Shown one piece after another: positions 25,910-39,586 of a DNA stretch of 64,000 nucleotides. Both the position numbers and the translations under genes were made by a program. Below the pieces are notes generated by a model, which made no database searches, was not told the DNA's origin, and saw nothing but the letters and a program-made list of their open reading frames with translations. The stretch's first letter is position 1. Each line of letters starts with the position of its first letter. This stretch comes from Panagrolaimus kolymaensis (Eukaryota > Nematoda > Chromadorea > Rhabditida > Panagrolaimidae): the NCBI GenBank assembly GCA_028622995.1, contig JAJQJQ010000012.1:2480001-2544000 (forward strand). Reading direction: 5' to 3'.

Positions 25910-28900
25910 ATGATTGCTTTTTCATGGATTAAAGAAATGTTTGGAAAGATTGGAAAACGGATAAAAAGCTTTAATAATGCCATCATTGAAAGGTAAAACA
26001 TCCTTTCCTTTTTTTGGAGGAGCATTAGAAATTTACGTTGGTTTTTTTATAGTTATGTTAGTGCAGTGCTAAATTGGCCAGTGATGGTATTTTGTACATA
26101 TTTTGTTATAACGGGAATCGCAAGCTTTCATTCAATTTATTTTCACATGTCTGAAGTTTCTTTCAATGCGAGAACAGGTTTTGAAACTCGCGGAACTTTT
26201 CGTTCGGGTGAAAGATTAGCACTTGAACATTTAATTGCTAATTCTGTGAGTAAACCAAATTTAATCATGCCTCAAAATAGAATCAAGAGATCTGTTTCTG
26301 AAGTCACCGAAACACCTGGAAATGATAATTTTACAATAAATTATGATGATTATGGCGTTGATGATGGTGAAGAAAAAATAACTCCATGTGGGACTTACCT
26401 TTCTTTAGGAACCCCAAAATTTAAATATTTGTATCTTGATTTTTTAACCAAAGCCATTTTTGAAGTTGAAAGCTTTGATAAATTATTTGAAGTTTCAACC
26501 TTAAAAACTTTATGCAAATTGGATGAAATTATTGACAGAGTTGCAAATGAAACAAAACTTCATGATTTTATTATGCCTTTGCTTGAATTTAGTTTAAATC
26601 TTCCAAATTATGTTATTTGCGCGAATGGAAGTTATGTTAAAACTTGTGATGATTTAGATCAAAATACGTAAGATTTTGGCGAAAATTAAAAATTGTGAAA
26701 ATTTGCAGACACACTTTTTAATGCTGTTTTCTCTAAAATTTTAGTTACTTGTTTCAGAGCCAATTCATTCAAATCTTTGGTTATTTCATGTTTAAATCCT
26801 CAAACGGAATCTGAAATTCTTAATTGTAAAACAAATTTTGCAATGCAAATTCAAGATTATATTTTACAAAATCCAAATAAAAATCATGAAATCCCAGATG
26901 GTCCAATTTATATAGGTGCAATTCTTAAAGTTTTCAATAATTATGGCCATTCTGCTTCACCGGAAACTTTAAATTATTTTTATTCAACTTTGATGCATCA
27001 TCTTTCACACGATTTTGGTGACGCCATTAAACTCAAAGGTCTTTTCATTGGAGCTAAGGATTCATTCTTTCAAAAAGCTTTGTTTTCTGATATTGCTTTA
27101 GGCGCTGGTGCGATGTTTATGGTGATTCTAGGAATATTATTTTATTCAAAAAGTCTTACTTTCACTATCATCGTTTTGGTAGGAATGGCTTTTGCTGTTG
27201 GAACTTCATTCTTTTTTTATGCAGCAATTATGAGAATATCATTTTTTCCATTCATCAATTTTTTGGTTGTTGTCATTGCAATTTCTGTTGGCGCTGATGA
27301 CGCCTTCTTACTAACTTATCAATTTGAAAAACATAAAAAGGAACTCAAAGCTTATAACGCAAAATTGTTAAATATTGATTCAGATTTATTATCTCAAAAA
27401 GAAAAGCTTGGAAATTCTTATAACTTCAATGAAACATGGGAGTTTGGTGCATTGGATTTACAGGTTTTGGGGAAAATATGTAATTCTAAAACAAGAGTTA
27501 AAAAGGTTTTAGAATCGATCACAAGTTATAAAAGCAGCCGTTCATGAAGCATTAAAACATGCTGCAATTGCAATGTTTGTTACTTCGATTACCACTGCCA
27601 TCGCGTTTTTAACCAATTGTTTTTCATCCATTTTGATTTTAAGGTTTGTTAATTGTATTATAAAATACCTAACTAATGTTTTCTTTCAGATGCTTTGGCA
27701 TTTTTGCAGCAACTACAATTCTGGCAAATTATATCTTTGTAATCTCAGCTCTTCCCGCAGCTCTTGTGCTTTTACATTCAAAACCATGTTTTGAATTTGA
27801 TTTAAATCAAGGAATATTTTATCGCATTCAATCGGGTTTAACATTCATTTCAAACATTTATATTTATCGTTTACCAATATTTATTTACAAAACTTTTTAT
27901 GCAATTCTTTTTATAACTTTGCTATTATTTATTGGATCCATTTATGTTGTATGTGTAAATCCTGGTATAAAATTACCTGAAAATAATGCAATGCAGGTAA
28001 AGTTTAATCGAATGCAAAGTTTTATCAACGCTATTGTTAATTTTATTTTCCTCATTTTTCAAACCCTTAAACTAAAGCATTTATTTATTTATTTTTACAG
28101 CTTTTACGAAGTAATCATCCATTTGAATGGTTTGAAGAACATCAAAATGAGTATTTCAATTTTTCTTCTCATCAAGCTATAATGTTAAATTTCTTTGCCA
28201 TTTGGGGCCTTCAACCAACTACGTTTGTTTTTCCACTCTCTCGTCTTTGAAAAAAAAGTAATAAACTTCTTTTTTTAATTACAGAGATAGCAGCTGGTTA
28301 ATAGCAGAAGATTCGGGAACATTGCAAAAAGATCCCGCATTTAAACTTTCAAAACAATTTTTGGAAAATTTAGATTTACAAATGTCTGTAATAAAAAGAG
28401 CAGAATTTATTGATACAATAGCAAAAAGAAAAAATATAACGTGGGCAAGAAGCTTTTTAAAATGGATTGATGAATGTCCAATGGAAGAATGTTGTTGGGA
28501 AAATACAAACATCCTTCCTGATATGTGTGTTTTGAATTACACAATTGAACATAATTATTATTTTCAACCCGATGCCTTTGGACAAGTTAGAAGAATAAAA
28601 GAAACCCCTTTAATCGAGAAAGAAACTTTGGAGTTTTTGGGAATTATGATTGAAGGACCAAGCAATTATCCCTTGACAAATACTTATCGCGACCTTCTAC
28701 CTCTTTTTTCTCAATTTGATTCCACAAAAAAGCAACTTTGTAATTCAAAACCTATGCTTTTAACCAATCCAACTACCACCAATCTTTTCGATTTACTTAA
28801 TTCACTTTTATATGGAACTACAATATCCGTTGCAATTTCATTAGCAATTTCAGCGCTAGTAATTATATTTTCAACTATGCGTCCATTACTTAGTTTTGCC

Positions 28901-29425
28901 GCCATTATTTCTATTGCATTTTCAATTTCTTCAATAACTGCAATTTTATTACTTTTTGGTTGGACCATCAACGTCGTAGAAGCCACAATACTTGTGATAA
29001 CAATTGGACTTTGTTTTGATTATACTTTGCATCTTGCTGTTGCATATAAACTTTCATCTGATATTGTTGTAACAGAAAAAGTTAGGTAAGCAACGTGGAA
29101 AAAATAAAAATAATGCAAAAAATAATAACAAAGTTTTTTGGAAAATAAGTTGTGTCATCATCATTAATGAATTTGCATTAAAAAAAAAAGCTTGAACCTG
29201 TAACTTTTTAGGGAAGCAAATGAAGCTTGCGCCATTCCAATTGCACTTGCATCAATCACAAATATTGCAGCTGGATTAATATTATTTTTCTCTCAAACTC
29301 AAGCCTTTTATGAAATTGGTGTCTTTCTTGTGGTTATGACTATCGTTAGCTTTCTCACTGCTCATTTTGTTTTTATTTCATTAATATATCTTTTTAGCAA
29401 ATTTTGTAGAAATGATAAAATATAA
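25910..29425 (+). CDS. Dispatched-like protein with sterol-sensing domain (CHE-14/PTD-2 type)
   Basis: Eight exons (25910-25992, 26053-26667, 26758-27463, 27513-27643, 27690-27996, 28101-28222, 28285-29085, 29212-29425) encode 992 residues. The architecture is that of RND/Patched-Dispatched proteins: an N-terminal helix, a large extracellular loop, five clustered helices (sterol-sensing domain), a second Cys-rich loop and a final helix cluster. Right after helix 1 comes GFETRGTF, resembling the GFEPRGT block of Dispatched rather than Patched. Proton-relay Asp motifs are visible in both halves: SVGADDAFLLTYQF in helix 4 and GLCFDYTLHLAV in helix 10. Dispatched releases lipid-modified Hedgehog in insects and vertebrates; in C. 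elegans CHE-14 acts in apical secretion in epidermis without a true Hedgehog. An in-frame ATG at 25937 is an alternative start. Introns are 48-126 nt and all junctions keep phase. Confidence 0.8.
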
Positions 29426-29659
29426 ATTATTTGTTTTCGCTATTATTGTTTTTACTGTTTTTATAAACAAACATAATAGAAAAAAATCGTAGAAAAGTTT
29501 TGCGCGTAAATTTTTTTTTCGTCGCTTCCTCCTTCAACTTGGAGATGAGACTTGATTCATTCGATGCAAATCGATTAAAGTCGCACTTTTCTTTTGAAAC
29601 TTTAATTTGTATCAATTAACGCTGAAACAACAGCAGAAAGGAAAAAAGCGTTGAAAAAA

Positions 29660-30038
29660 ATGTTGTCGCTTTACGAAAAATTTCTTAAAAATCATCGAAA
29701 AATTATTATTATTTTTGGTGTACTTTCGGCAAGTTTTTTACAGAACTGTTTTGGAAATAGTTAAACCTTACCATTTTTAGACATTAAAATTATTCTTTAT
29801 TTTTGGTGGACTTTTATATTTGAGTTTATTGAGTTATGAAACGGCTGATATTCCAAATGATATGTTTTGGTTTCGAACCTTTTTAGCTTTTGGATTCTTT
29901 TTTACCATGGTGTTTGCTGAAATTGCATTTTTTGGAATTTTATGGTCCATGTATAAACGTGATCAAATCGCTCAACATTTATTAATTCATAAAACTTTGG
30001 ATGGGCTTGATTTAACTCCAACTACGAGACTTATTTAA
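29660..30038 (+). CDS. Small multi-helix membrane protein, unrecognised
   Basis: Two exons, 29660-29728 and 29781-30038, give about 108 residues. The first exon is followed by GCAAGT, so the best model uses a GC-AG intron; an ordinary GT donor nine bases earlier is also in phase and would remove three residues. The product begins with a short basic segment, then two or three hydrophobic helices (around LKLFFIFGGLLYLSLL and AFGFFFTMVFAEIAFFGILW) and a hydrophilic tail. I do not recognise the family. It lies 235 bp downstream of the Dispatched-like gene on the same strand, close enough to make an operon possible but not shown. AATAAA follows near 30107. Confidence 0.6.
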
Positions 30039-30247
30039 GATTTAATTCACTGCGAATGAAAAATTTGTGATTGTTCCGATTTTTTTGTATTTTAAAACTT
30101 TTTATTAATAAAAATATTTATTTTAATTTTAACATAAAAGATACAAATTATTTTCTTCACCGAGTTTATTTAAAAAAATATTATCTTTGCATTGTGATTA
30201 TATGTATGTATTATTAATGAAATCCTTCTCTGATAAATAATGGAAAA

Positions 30248-33200
30248 TTAAGCAATATCTGAGCAACGAGGTAAACTCATATCACAAACATCGGTTTCAG
30301 TGGTACCTTGAATGGTAATTACAGCGACATTACAAATAAATGGTTTAACAGCTGTTCCACAGCGTCTACTAAAAACTGAAGTTATGCAAATAACATATTC
30401 GTTTGCATCACTGAAAATTTTTACTTATCAAAGCTTTAAAAAAATAAAGCAATAGCAAACCTGCAATTATAACCATCATTTGAAACAACACTATCTTTAA
30501 ATCGATTACATAAATCTAGTTCATAATGATACATATCGACAACTTTGAGATAACAGAAATACATGTTTTGTAGACCTTAAAATATAGGGATTTGGATTAT
30601 TGTAATAGAAAGTTTCCATGAACCAAGAATATAACCGTAAATTATGGATAGCTAATGAATTTTAATTTTACCCAACATTGTTAATAATTTTACACTTCTT
30701 TCCTTTAACTTAGAAATACAGGAGTTTGTAACGTTTGAATTTGGTTAATTTACTTCACTGTTTTGTGACTTTTTTGGCTTTGTTTCAAACGCATAATTAC
30801 ATTGTTCGTTTTTGCAGCAAAATTTTTTTAAATTAAAGTTTGAATATTAGTCCTTTGAAATGATGACTCATTATCATCGACTCTATGATTAATTCATTCC
30901 TCCTCATTCGTTCACTTTTTAAAAAAAGCTGAATTATTTTTATGCTTTTTTTATTTTGCTCTCAAACAACGAACGGAAATGAATTAGTTGCTAGTAATAA
31001 TTTTATCAAATCAGTATTTTATTTTTTCATCCCACGTTTGGAACTCAAAGAATGCAAGAGGCTAACGAACGTCAAAGGTGTGGCAGGCAATAAATGATTG
31101 ATTTATTTTGATAACATAATTAAAGTTAGCTTTTCATTTATTTTTGTTTTCAATAGTTTCTTGCTCATCGCATCTTTTTAATTCAAGCGTTTATTTCTCG
31201 TTGTCATGGCTATATTTTTTTTCCTCTGCCATACAATCGTCATCACTCTTCAGGGTCAATGGTTAAAGGGCAGATGCATGCATGGAAAAGCAACTAACAT
31301 ACATGAAAGCGCAATTTTTTTGGCGGCAAAAATGTATTCCGATAGAAAGAGTTTCTTTAGTTCTTTCTTTTGACAAGATGTCATACGAAAATGGCAACTT
31401 TTAAAAGAAGACAAATGTTTGAGATTTTATCCAAGTTTTGTTGGAAGGAAAAATATTTTTGAATACTAAAACTATTTTCATGTCAACAGAAGGGGAAATT
31501 TTGAGTCTTTGAAAAAATACTAAAAAATGTATGATTTTCTGCATTTTTCTTTAAAGGCTTAGGGAGACGCCCTGCAGGTAGCCGCTATTTTTGTTCCTAA
31601 ATTTTAAAGTTATTTTCTCAAGGTCTTAGTTTGGGTCAAAAGAAGTACCAAAAATAGTTTGTATAGTTGGTGACATCTCAAAGAAAAATTTATGACTTTC
31701 TTTATAATACCCATTTTATCGCAATCCATGTTTTCAGTTTATCTCTGTTTTTAGCTTTTCCGCTTATCCAAAATATTGCCTATTCAAACTTTCAACATTT
31801 TATGTCTTTATTTTGTTGTTTATAGCTTCCAATTATTTGAAACTAAAGCTTCAACTCCCTTGACACATTTTTTTCCATTACATAATTAACCCCAAAAAAA
31901 GCTAATGTTTTCTGGCATGGTTCTCAATTTCAGCATGGATAATTAAAAAAAAAGCCTTACTATTTTTACCAGGGCCACATTCATATTCATGAACTAGATA
32001 ATCAGTTGAATAATTTTTTGCATCTTCTTCACCTAGCTTTAAATATTTTTGAAATGCGGAAGCTTTCAAACATTTATGATTATTTTCCATGCATTTAATA
32101 AGGGCTTCTTGAAAGCTAAAAAACCAAATCGATTTATTATTTTTAATTCATATTTAAGCAGTTTTTGTTTTGTTTGAAGCAGTAGGATGCTAGGATGCTT
32201 ACAATGCAATTTTGTCCTTTGGCCGCTTTTTTTCTTAAGCTTCTGAACCAAAACCACCAAAGTGTTTATTTTTTAAAGAAAATTGTACGTTTTTACAGCC
32301 AATTCTCTTCCTTCGTCTTCTTCATTTTTTTTTGCTCTCAATCTCATTTAATCCTTTGCCCTTGTTTTTAAAAAAAGCTATTTCCCTTTAAATTGCGGTT
32401 CCTCAATATATATATATAATGAATGATTACGAAACACCAACGTTTGTCCATTTCCTCAATTTAGGATGAAAAAAATAAGTAGCACTCCGACCTTGGACAT
32501 TGACAAACAGCCATCGTCGTTGCAGCCGCTGCCACCACAAAAAATCCGCTTCATTGGTTTTTCCTATTTTTTTTTCCTTTCAAAAAGTGGGGTCAAACAC
32601 AACCAAATGGAAGAGGCATCTCATTCTCCATTTTTTCGAATCGACGACGACCATTGGTCGGTCGCTTCACCCCTTTTTTAGAGTTGGTTGGTCGTCAAAA
32701 CTAAAATGCATCGCATCTCTTCTTGCAAACCGCAACAATAAAAAAAAAGAAGAGAAAATTGAAAACCATTTTTCATCTCCTTCTTTTTGCAGTTCTTTTT
32801 TTGTTTTCTTTGGCTTCATCTCTCATTTTTTTTTGATAAGGCTATTACGTTGTTACTTTGTTACCAAAACTCATTCTTTTTCTATTTTTTAACCCCTTTT
32901 TTGTTGAGTCAGAAAAAATGAGGATGTTGAATGTAGAAATTGATGATTTCGAAATCCATTTCTCTCTCCTCTTTTTTTCATGCAATTCAAATGTTTCATG
33001 CCGGGTTTTTTCTTTTGCCAATGGCATTTTTTTATTTTCGAAATGGTGTGCCGCCGACCAAGAAGAAGAGTATAGTGTGCCAGTCTATTTTTTTCTCCAT
33101 CCGGCTCAAGCAAGGAAAAAAAGTAGTTAACATTTATTCCCAAAAGACAAAAAATCAATGAGGTTTTTTACATATTTTTTTCTTCACCGGATGAAACTCC

Positions 33201-34102
33201 TTTTCTTTCCAATTCTTTCACCAACAACGAAAAACGTGAAACTTTAGTTTTTTAGAGCAAAGCACGAAAAATATTTATGCGTAGAAAAAAAAGGTGTGAT
33301 TGGCTTACTATTATTTTTGACGACTCCTCTTTCAAATAAAGATTCGAATAATTCAAAATAATTCTTCTCTTTCAACCGTTTTTTTTTGATTTTAGATGGT
33401 CCCTTTTTTGCGCAATTTTTTCTTTCACACACCGTGAAAAATTTAACACAAAAAAACATCGCCTATTTTATTCGACATTTTTTTGCGCGGGCTTCTTTCT
33501 AAATTGCGTCCTATTTTTTTCTCTTCTCGGATCTATTTTCAAATTCTACTTTTTTTGTACGGTGAACCTGTCTTTTTTGGCGCGAAATATATGTCTAACC
33601 TATGTATGATGATTTTGATGTTAAAAAAAGTTAAGAAAGTGGCGCTTTTTTAATCGAAAACAAAAAAAATGTTAAATGTTTTTGAACAACTCTTTTTAAA
33701 CCTCTTCTTTCAATAAAAAAAAACGTTATTTTCATATTCTCTTTGAACGCCTAGTAGCTCTTTGTTAGTCGCCGCACCGGCTGACACTAAGAAAGCTGTC
33801 AATTGTTTTTTTTAGTAAAAAAAAGCCTAAGACACTCACCCGCAAAGTTGTTCCTGATATTGCCATCCTTTTCGTTGAGTATGTAAATAGAGTTGTGCAA
33901 ATTCTGAATAAGGTGGTGGTGATGGTAATGCAGGAAGCAAAAAATTTGCGAGATATTCAATGTAACAAATTTTCATTTCCTAAAAATCCATTTTTTTCTA
34001 ATAATCAACACCCTGGATTTTTTCTTTTACCTCTCCATTACATTCTTCATCAGCTTGTGTTTGACCCAAAATAGCCAAAATTAGTAATAACCAAAAAAAC
34101 AT
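30248..34102 (-). CDS. Cys-rich secreted protein, family member A
   Basis: Five exons on the minus strand (34102-34031, 33979-33840, 32115-31970, 30575-30461, 30410-30248) encode 211 residues. A signal peptide (about residues 1-17, MFFWLLLILAILGQTQA) precedes a mature domain with roughly 14 Cys. Their order and local contexts match the proteins encoded at 38755-39586 and 37256-38484: IC or LC followed by Tyr and an aromatic helix, ECG or LCG, ALIKC, a FYC or FCYL block, CG and FICN or YICN. It is therefore a divergent relative of that tandem pair, on the opposite strand and beyond the tubulin gene. The fold may be of the DUF19/CPG4-like nematode secreted type, but I could not confirm this. 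Two introns are long for this genome (about 1.7 and 1.4 kb) and carry no visible coding content. Function unknown; extracellular. Confidence 0.72.
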
Positions 34103-34972
34103 CTTAGATTAATATTTTTTTTCGTTTAAAGCTTTTAATTTTAACACAATATAAAAAGTACCGGAAAAGAAAACACAATATTTAAAACAAGGAATTTACT
34201 TTAAAGCATGTGATGTTTCATCTTTCCTCAAAAAAAGAAAGTCGTAAAAGCCGCCAGGAGGAGTGTGAATATTGGCTTATCAGTCAAGTATAAAGTTAAC
34301 GATTTCAATTCCTTGAAGGTTTTCTCAAGAAAAACATAAAAGTTGTTAAATTTTATGATCATAATCACACTTTGTCCTATGAATAACTTTCCCTGTTTAT
34401 CCAAAAAAAATAAGGAACATTTGCATACGCAACTTAACTTTTTGCAAAAAAATATTTCATTAACAAATCCTTTCTTTTTCATTTGGCTATCAACAAGATA
34501 TAAGTTTGTTATCCAACATGGCTAAACTTGAAGATTGCAATATAAATTTAAAGTAAACTCTTTAGTTTTTGTGAACAAAATGCGATAAAGTTCTTTTTTT
34601 TAAATTAAAGTTGGAATTAGTTTATAAAATGGAAGCATAATGAAGACTTTTTTGTGTTAAGATGAATGGTCTTATAAAAATTGTAATAGTGAGAGCATTT
34701 GATTAGAGTTGAACAACTTAAAAGCCATGCTTTTTACATTAAACTTCTTTTTATAATGTCTTGTTTTTATTTTTTCTATTCATATTCTTATCGAGCACAA
34801 AAGGGATAAAAATGTATGTTCTAGCTTTCAGAAAAAATAATAATTGTTTTGTTGTTTCAAAAAAATTGTTTACTTCGAATGATGATGAATATCATCAAAT
34901 TCAAATTATTGCGCTATTTTCTTCCCTTCTTGCAACGAAAAGATAGACAGTCAGGGCTTTGGCGGAGAAAAT

Positions 34973-35003
<31 letters not shown>

Positions 35004-35359
35004 CTTCTAAAACTCGCGTCCTCACTTTTTCTTCTTCTTCAGCAGCAGCATAGAGTAAGAAAGAAAGGAGAATGGCTGCAACATCCTTCGTCCATTTTAT
35101 TTTATTTTTTTGCCGACCAACCCACATTTTTGTTTTTTTCATCGAGCTGCTGTGTGATGCAGTCAGTCCCTTCTTTCGCAATGCGCTCAAAAAAAAATTC
35201 AAAACGAGTAAGAGAGAGCCTTTTTTGCGTCCGTTCGGTGTCATTTTTTGCCCAAAAAATTTGAGTTTGTCATTTGTGTTTTTTTACTTCTTCTCCACGT
35301 TGTCCGCGATTTTATTGCATTTTGTTAAACTTTCAAATTGCTATTTCATTCTAATTTTC
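34103..35359. other. Divergent region between secreted gene A and alpha-tubulin
   Basis: About 1.3 kb without a supported gene. It contains a GA tract at 34979-35003 and a T-rich lead into the splice acceptor before the tubulin start. It should hold the tubulin promoter and a 5' UTR intron or trans-splice site. Confidence 0.6.
34979..35003. repeat. (GA)n microsatellite
   Basis: Twenty-five bases of uninterrupted GA dinucleotide about 400 bp upstream of the alpha-tubulin start. GA tracts are common promoter elements in nematodes and insects, but binding here is inferred. Confidence 0.85.
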
Positions 35360-35370
35360 TTATTTTTCAG
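35360..35370 (+). promoter_or_regulatory. Splice acceptor in tubulin 5' leader
   Basis: A TATTTTTCAG acceptor lies 37 nt upstream of the tubulin ATG. It implies a 5' UTR intron or spliced-leader addition. Confidence 0.5.
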
Positions 35371-35407
35371 TAGTGACTTCGTTTTATTACTTCTCTAACG
35401 ATTAAAT

Positions 35408-36905
<1,498 letters not shown>

Positions 36906-37255
36906 TTTTTTCTCTTTGCCATGAAATCAATGATTGGCTCTAATTTATAAACTGTTTTTGTCTTGTCTTTGTTTTATAAACTTTTGTATTTCGTACAGTT
37001 TTTGCTTTTAATATGTTGAAAAAAAAAGCTTCATATTTTAATTGTTGGAATCGCAAACAAACGGTGAAAGGAGAGGAGGAGTCAGGATTACTTTTCATCA
37101 CATCAAGCAATAAGCTTGCATCAAATCTAGTAACAATTAGTTTATACCATATAACATGAACTGATTTTATGTGATAAGAAAATATTTTGAGCTTGCATAA
37201 ATACTGTTAAAAAGATGCCATTTTTGAAGATTTTTTTGTGGTAAAAGTGAAGACA
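36906..37255. other. Region between tubulin and the secreted-protein pseudogene
   Basis: 350 bp holding the tubulin 3' UTR and the likely old promoter of the pseudogene. No coding signal seen. Confidence 0.6.
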
Positions 37256-38484
37256 ATGAATTTCCTCTTTAATTGGATTATTGTTGCTGTGCATTATATT
37301 TCTTGGCTTTCATGGATTGTCGATGGTGGAACTTGTGCGGATACTCAGCGTTTGGAACTTTGTTACAACACTTACTTGGAAGATTTTGAGTTATCAGCAG
37401 GCCTCTTCCTTCGGCCCGTCCAGCCCGGGCCGGGCCGAACATTTTCAGCATAATAAAAAAAAACCAAAGGGGATACCAAGGCAAAAAAAATAGGGCCCGC
37501 GGGCCGGGCCCATTTTGGACGGGCCGAGGCCTGGCCGGGCCTGACATGGACGGGCCGAGGCCGGGCCGGGCCGGCAAAACCCGGCCCGTGGAAGAGGCCT
37601 GGTTATCAGCTGTTCCATTTTCTGGATATCGATCGTTTAAAACTCTTCGTGAAATGATGTTGGTTGAAAAAGGCCCTGTTGGACAACAAATAGAATGCAA
37701 TTATAATAATTCCCTAATTTTATATCTTGGAGATTTAGCAAAGGACTGTGTTACCTCAGATGTCTTTGTTCCAAGATTTCCTAATGTTACCAAAGCTGAT
37801 GCATTATTGTACATCCACGATTATTACATAATGTAATTATACCTGCAATGATGAATTCAATGGTTAGTGTAATATAACAATTTGTGAAAGCCTCATAAAT
37901 AAAAGCATAATAACTTTAGATGCAATGAAATATTTTTAATGTATGGAACAAATTGGACTTTATCATCCTTCAAAATTGGAAAAGTGCAGTGAAACTGAGC
38001 AACAACAAATTACAAATGGTGGAGGTTGTTCGTGAGTTGAGGTTTATTGCTTCGAATGCATGTATGTGGCTTCTAAGATTCACCTTATTCTCGATGAATT
38101 ATCTAAAAAATAATATTCTAAAAATACCATTTTTTACACATTTTTTTTAAAAATGAATATTTGATTTTTTGCAAAATACTTCTAAACAAAAAAAGGGAAA
38201 TTGTTTCATTCGAAAATATTATGAAGCTCTCTTTTTTTTGCAGAGTTTATGACAATTTTGTTACTTGTATGAGTAATGTTTTTATCGAATATTGTGGAGC
38301 TGAGATTCGCAGGTATATTTGCAATCTTGAAGTTAAAGGAATTGTTGGAGCTAATCCTCAATGTGGAAATTCATTACAAGATTGTTTCAAACCTGCTCCT
38401 GAAATTTTTTCTCAAAATAAATCATTGCCTCCAATTCTACGAAATCGTCACCATAAACAAATCAATGGCATTGCGAATTCTTAA
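37256..38484 (+). pseudogene. Broken Cys-rich secreted gene (family member B)
   Basis: A tandem relative of the intact gene at 38755, sharing sequence nearly end to end: signal peptide, a TQRLELCYNTYLEDFEL block, REMMLVEKGP, YNNSLI, the MKYF region and a final exon with VYDNFVTC and RYICNLEV. Three lesions are visible. A 204-bp GC-rich transposon sits in exon 1 at 37398-37601 and, with its 8-bp target duplication, shifts the frame. A one-base insertion follows the ATA ATG codons near 37836, giving an immediate stop. A TAT-to-TAA nonsense change lies just after the MKYF equivalent near 37936. A 57-nt intron (about 37864-37920) has no counterpart in the intact copy. Splice sites and much of the final exon remain intact, so the loss looks recent. 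The upstream ATG at 37256 was taken as the old start. Confidence 0.88.
37398..37601. mobile_element. GC-rich hAT-like MITE with 8-bp target duplication
   Basis: A 204-bp element bounded by 12-bp perfect terminal inverted repeats (CAGGCCTCTTCC at the left, its complement at the right) and flanked by direct 8-bp copies GTTATCAG at 37390-37397 and 37602-37609. An 8-bp duplication with termini starting CAGG is the mark of hAT superfamily elements. It has no coding capacity. Its ends are packed with GGCCCGGCC-type motifs, making it far more GC-rich than everything around it; these subterminal repeats may be transposase binding sites. Removing the element and one duplication copy restores the host exon in frame with its paralogue. 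Confidence 0.9.
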
Positions 38485-38754
38485 TAACAATAAAATTAAC
38501 ATTTTTCCTTAATTTTTCAAAGGTTTAAAGAAAACACCATAAAGGATGAATTTTTATGTTACCGTAATTCATCATTCACTAAACCGGAAATTTATGAGGG
38601 AACAATGAAATCACAAACAACTAAATGCTTTTGCATCACCTCACTAATCATCTCGTCTCTTACTGATAAGGTTAATTTGTCTATAAAATAACGCAAAATC
38701 TAATAGTGTCGTTGCATTATATTGTTATCCTAAAATTGTTGGGTTTAAAAAAAC

Positions 38755-39586
38755 ATGGCTTTGACCTCTCAAATCTTCATCGCTTTAGCGTTGTTTATTC
38801 CATTTATTTTTGCAGAATGTGGAGATTCTCAAAGATTTAAACTTTGTTATAATACATATATGGAAAATTTTGAACTTGCTGTTGATCCATTTCCTGAATA
38901 TCGAGCATATAAAATGGTTCGAGAAATGATGCTCGTTGAAGAAGGGCCAACAGGGCAAACCAAAGAATGTGGATATCAAAATGGTTTAATTTCATGTTTG
39001 GCAAATTTGGAAAATGATTGCGTTGCCACTGATTCCTTTGCTTCGACCTTTAATATTTCTTCTGCAGAAGCTACCAATTTTGTTCAAGATTATTTTATGA
39101 TGAAATACACTTACAATGGTGGATACTCTGATGCCATGAAATATTTTTATTGCCTTGAACAAGTCGGACTTTATCATACTGATAAACTTATAAATTGTAG
39201 CACCACAGAACAAAATGCTTTAGGAAATAATGCGGGATGCTCGTAAGTTTGTTTTTTTTTTCTCTGGAAGGCAATTTTGCTAATCTCACCTCTTTTTTTA
39301 AAATTTTTTTCTAAACCTCTCCAATTTTTTTAGAGCTTATAACGATTACATCAACTGTCTTTTACCAATTTACATTAGTCAATGTGGAGCTGATGTTCAA
39401 AATTATATTTGCAATTTAGAAGTTAATGGAATTAGTAAAGCTGCACCATCATGTGCAAGTTCATTACCAAATTGTTCAAATCCAACAATCTTTTCAACCA
39501 AGATAAAACGATTTATTCCCAGAGGTAGTGTAGCAGTAACAGATGCTAAAAAAGTTCTTTCAAATGGTCATTTCATTTTTCCTTGA
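38755..39586 (+). CDS. Cys-rich secreted protein, family member C
   Basis: Two exons, 38755-39242 and 39334-39586, encode 246 residues. A signal peptide (about 1-21, ending FIFAEC) leads a mature domain with about 13 Cys, spread as C, LC, ECG, LISC, DC, FYC, INC, GC, NC, QCG, YICN, SC, NC. This is the intact copy of the pseudogene lying 270 bp upstream on the same strand and a relative of the minus-strand gene at 30248-34102. N-glycosylation sequons occur near FNISS and NCSTT. The tail after the last Cys is basic and may be flexible. Family assignment is uncertain; DUF19- or CPG4-like secreted domains are the nearest idea. AATAAA near 39623 is a good poly(A) signal. Confidence 0.8.

Noticed and set aside
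37278..37700. Minus-strand 140-codon frame across the GC-rich insert
   Set aside because: It consists of Pro/Ala/Arg codons generated by the transposon's GGCCCGGCC repeats and antisense host sequence; the plus-strand homology is decisive.
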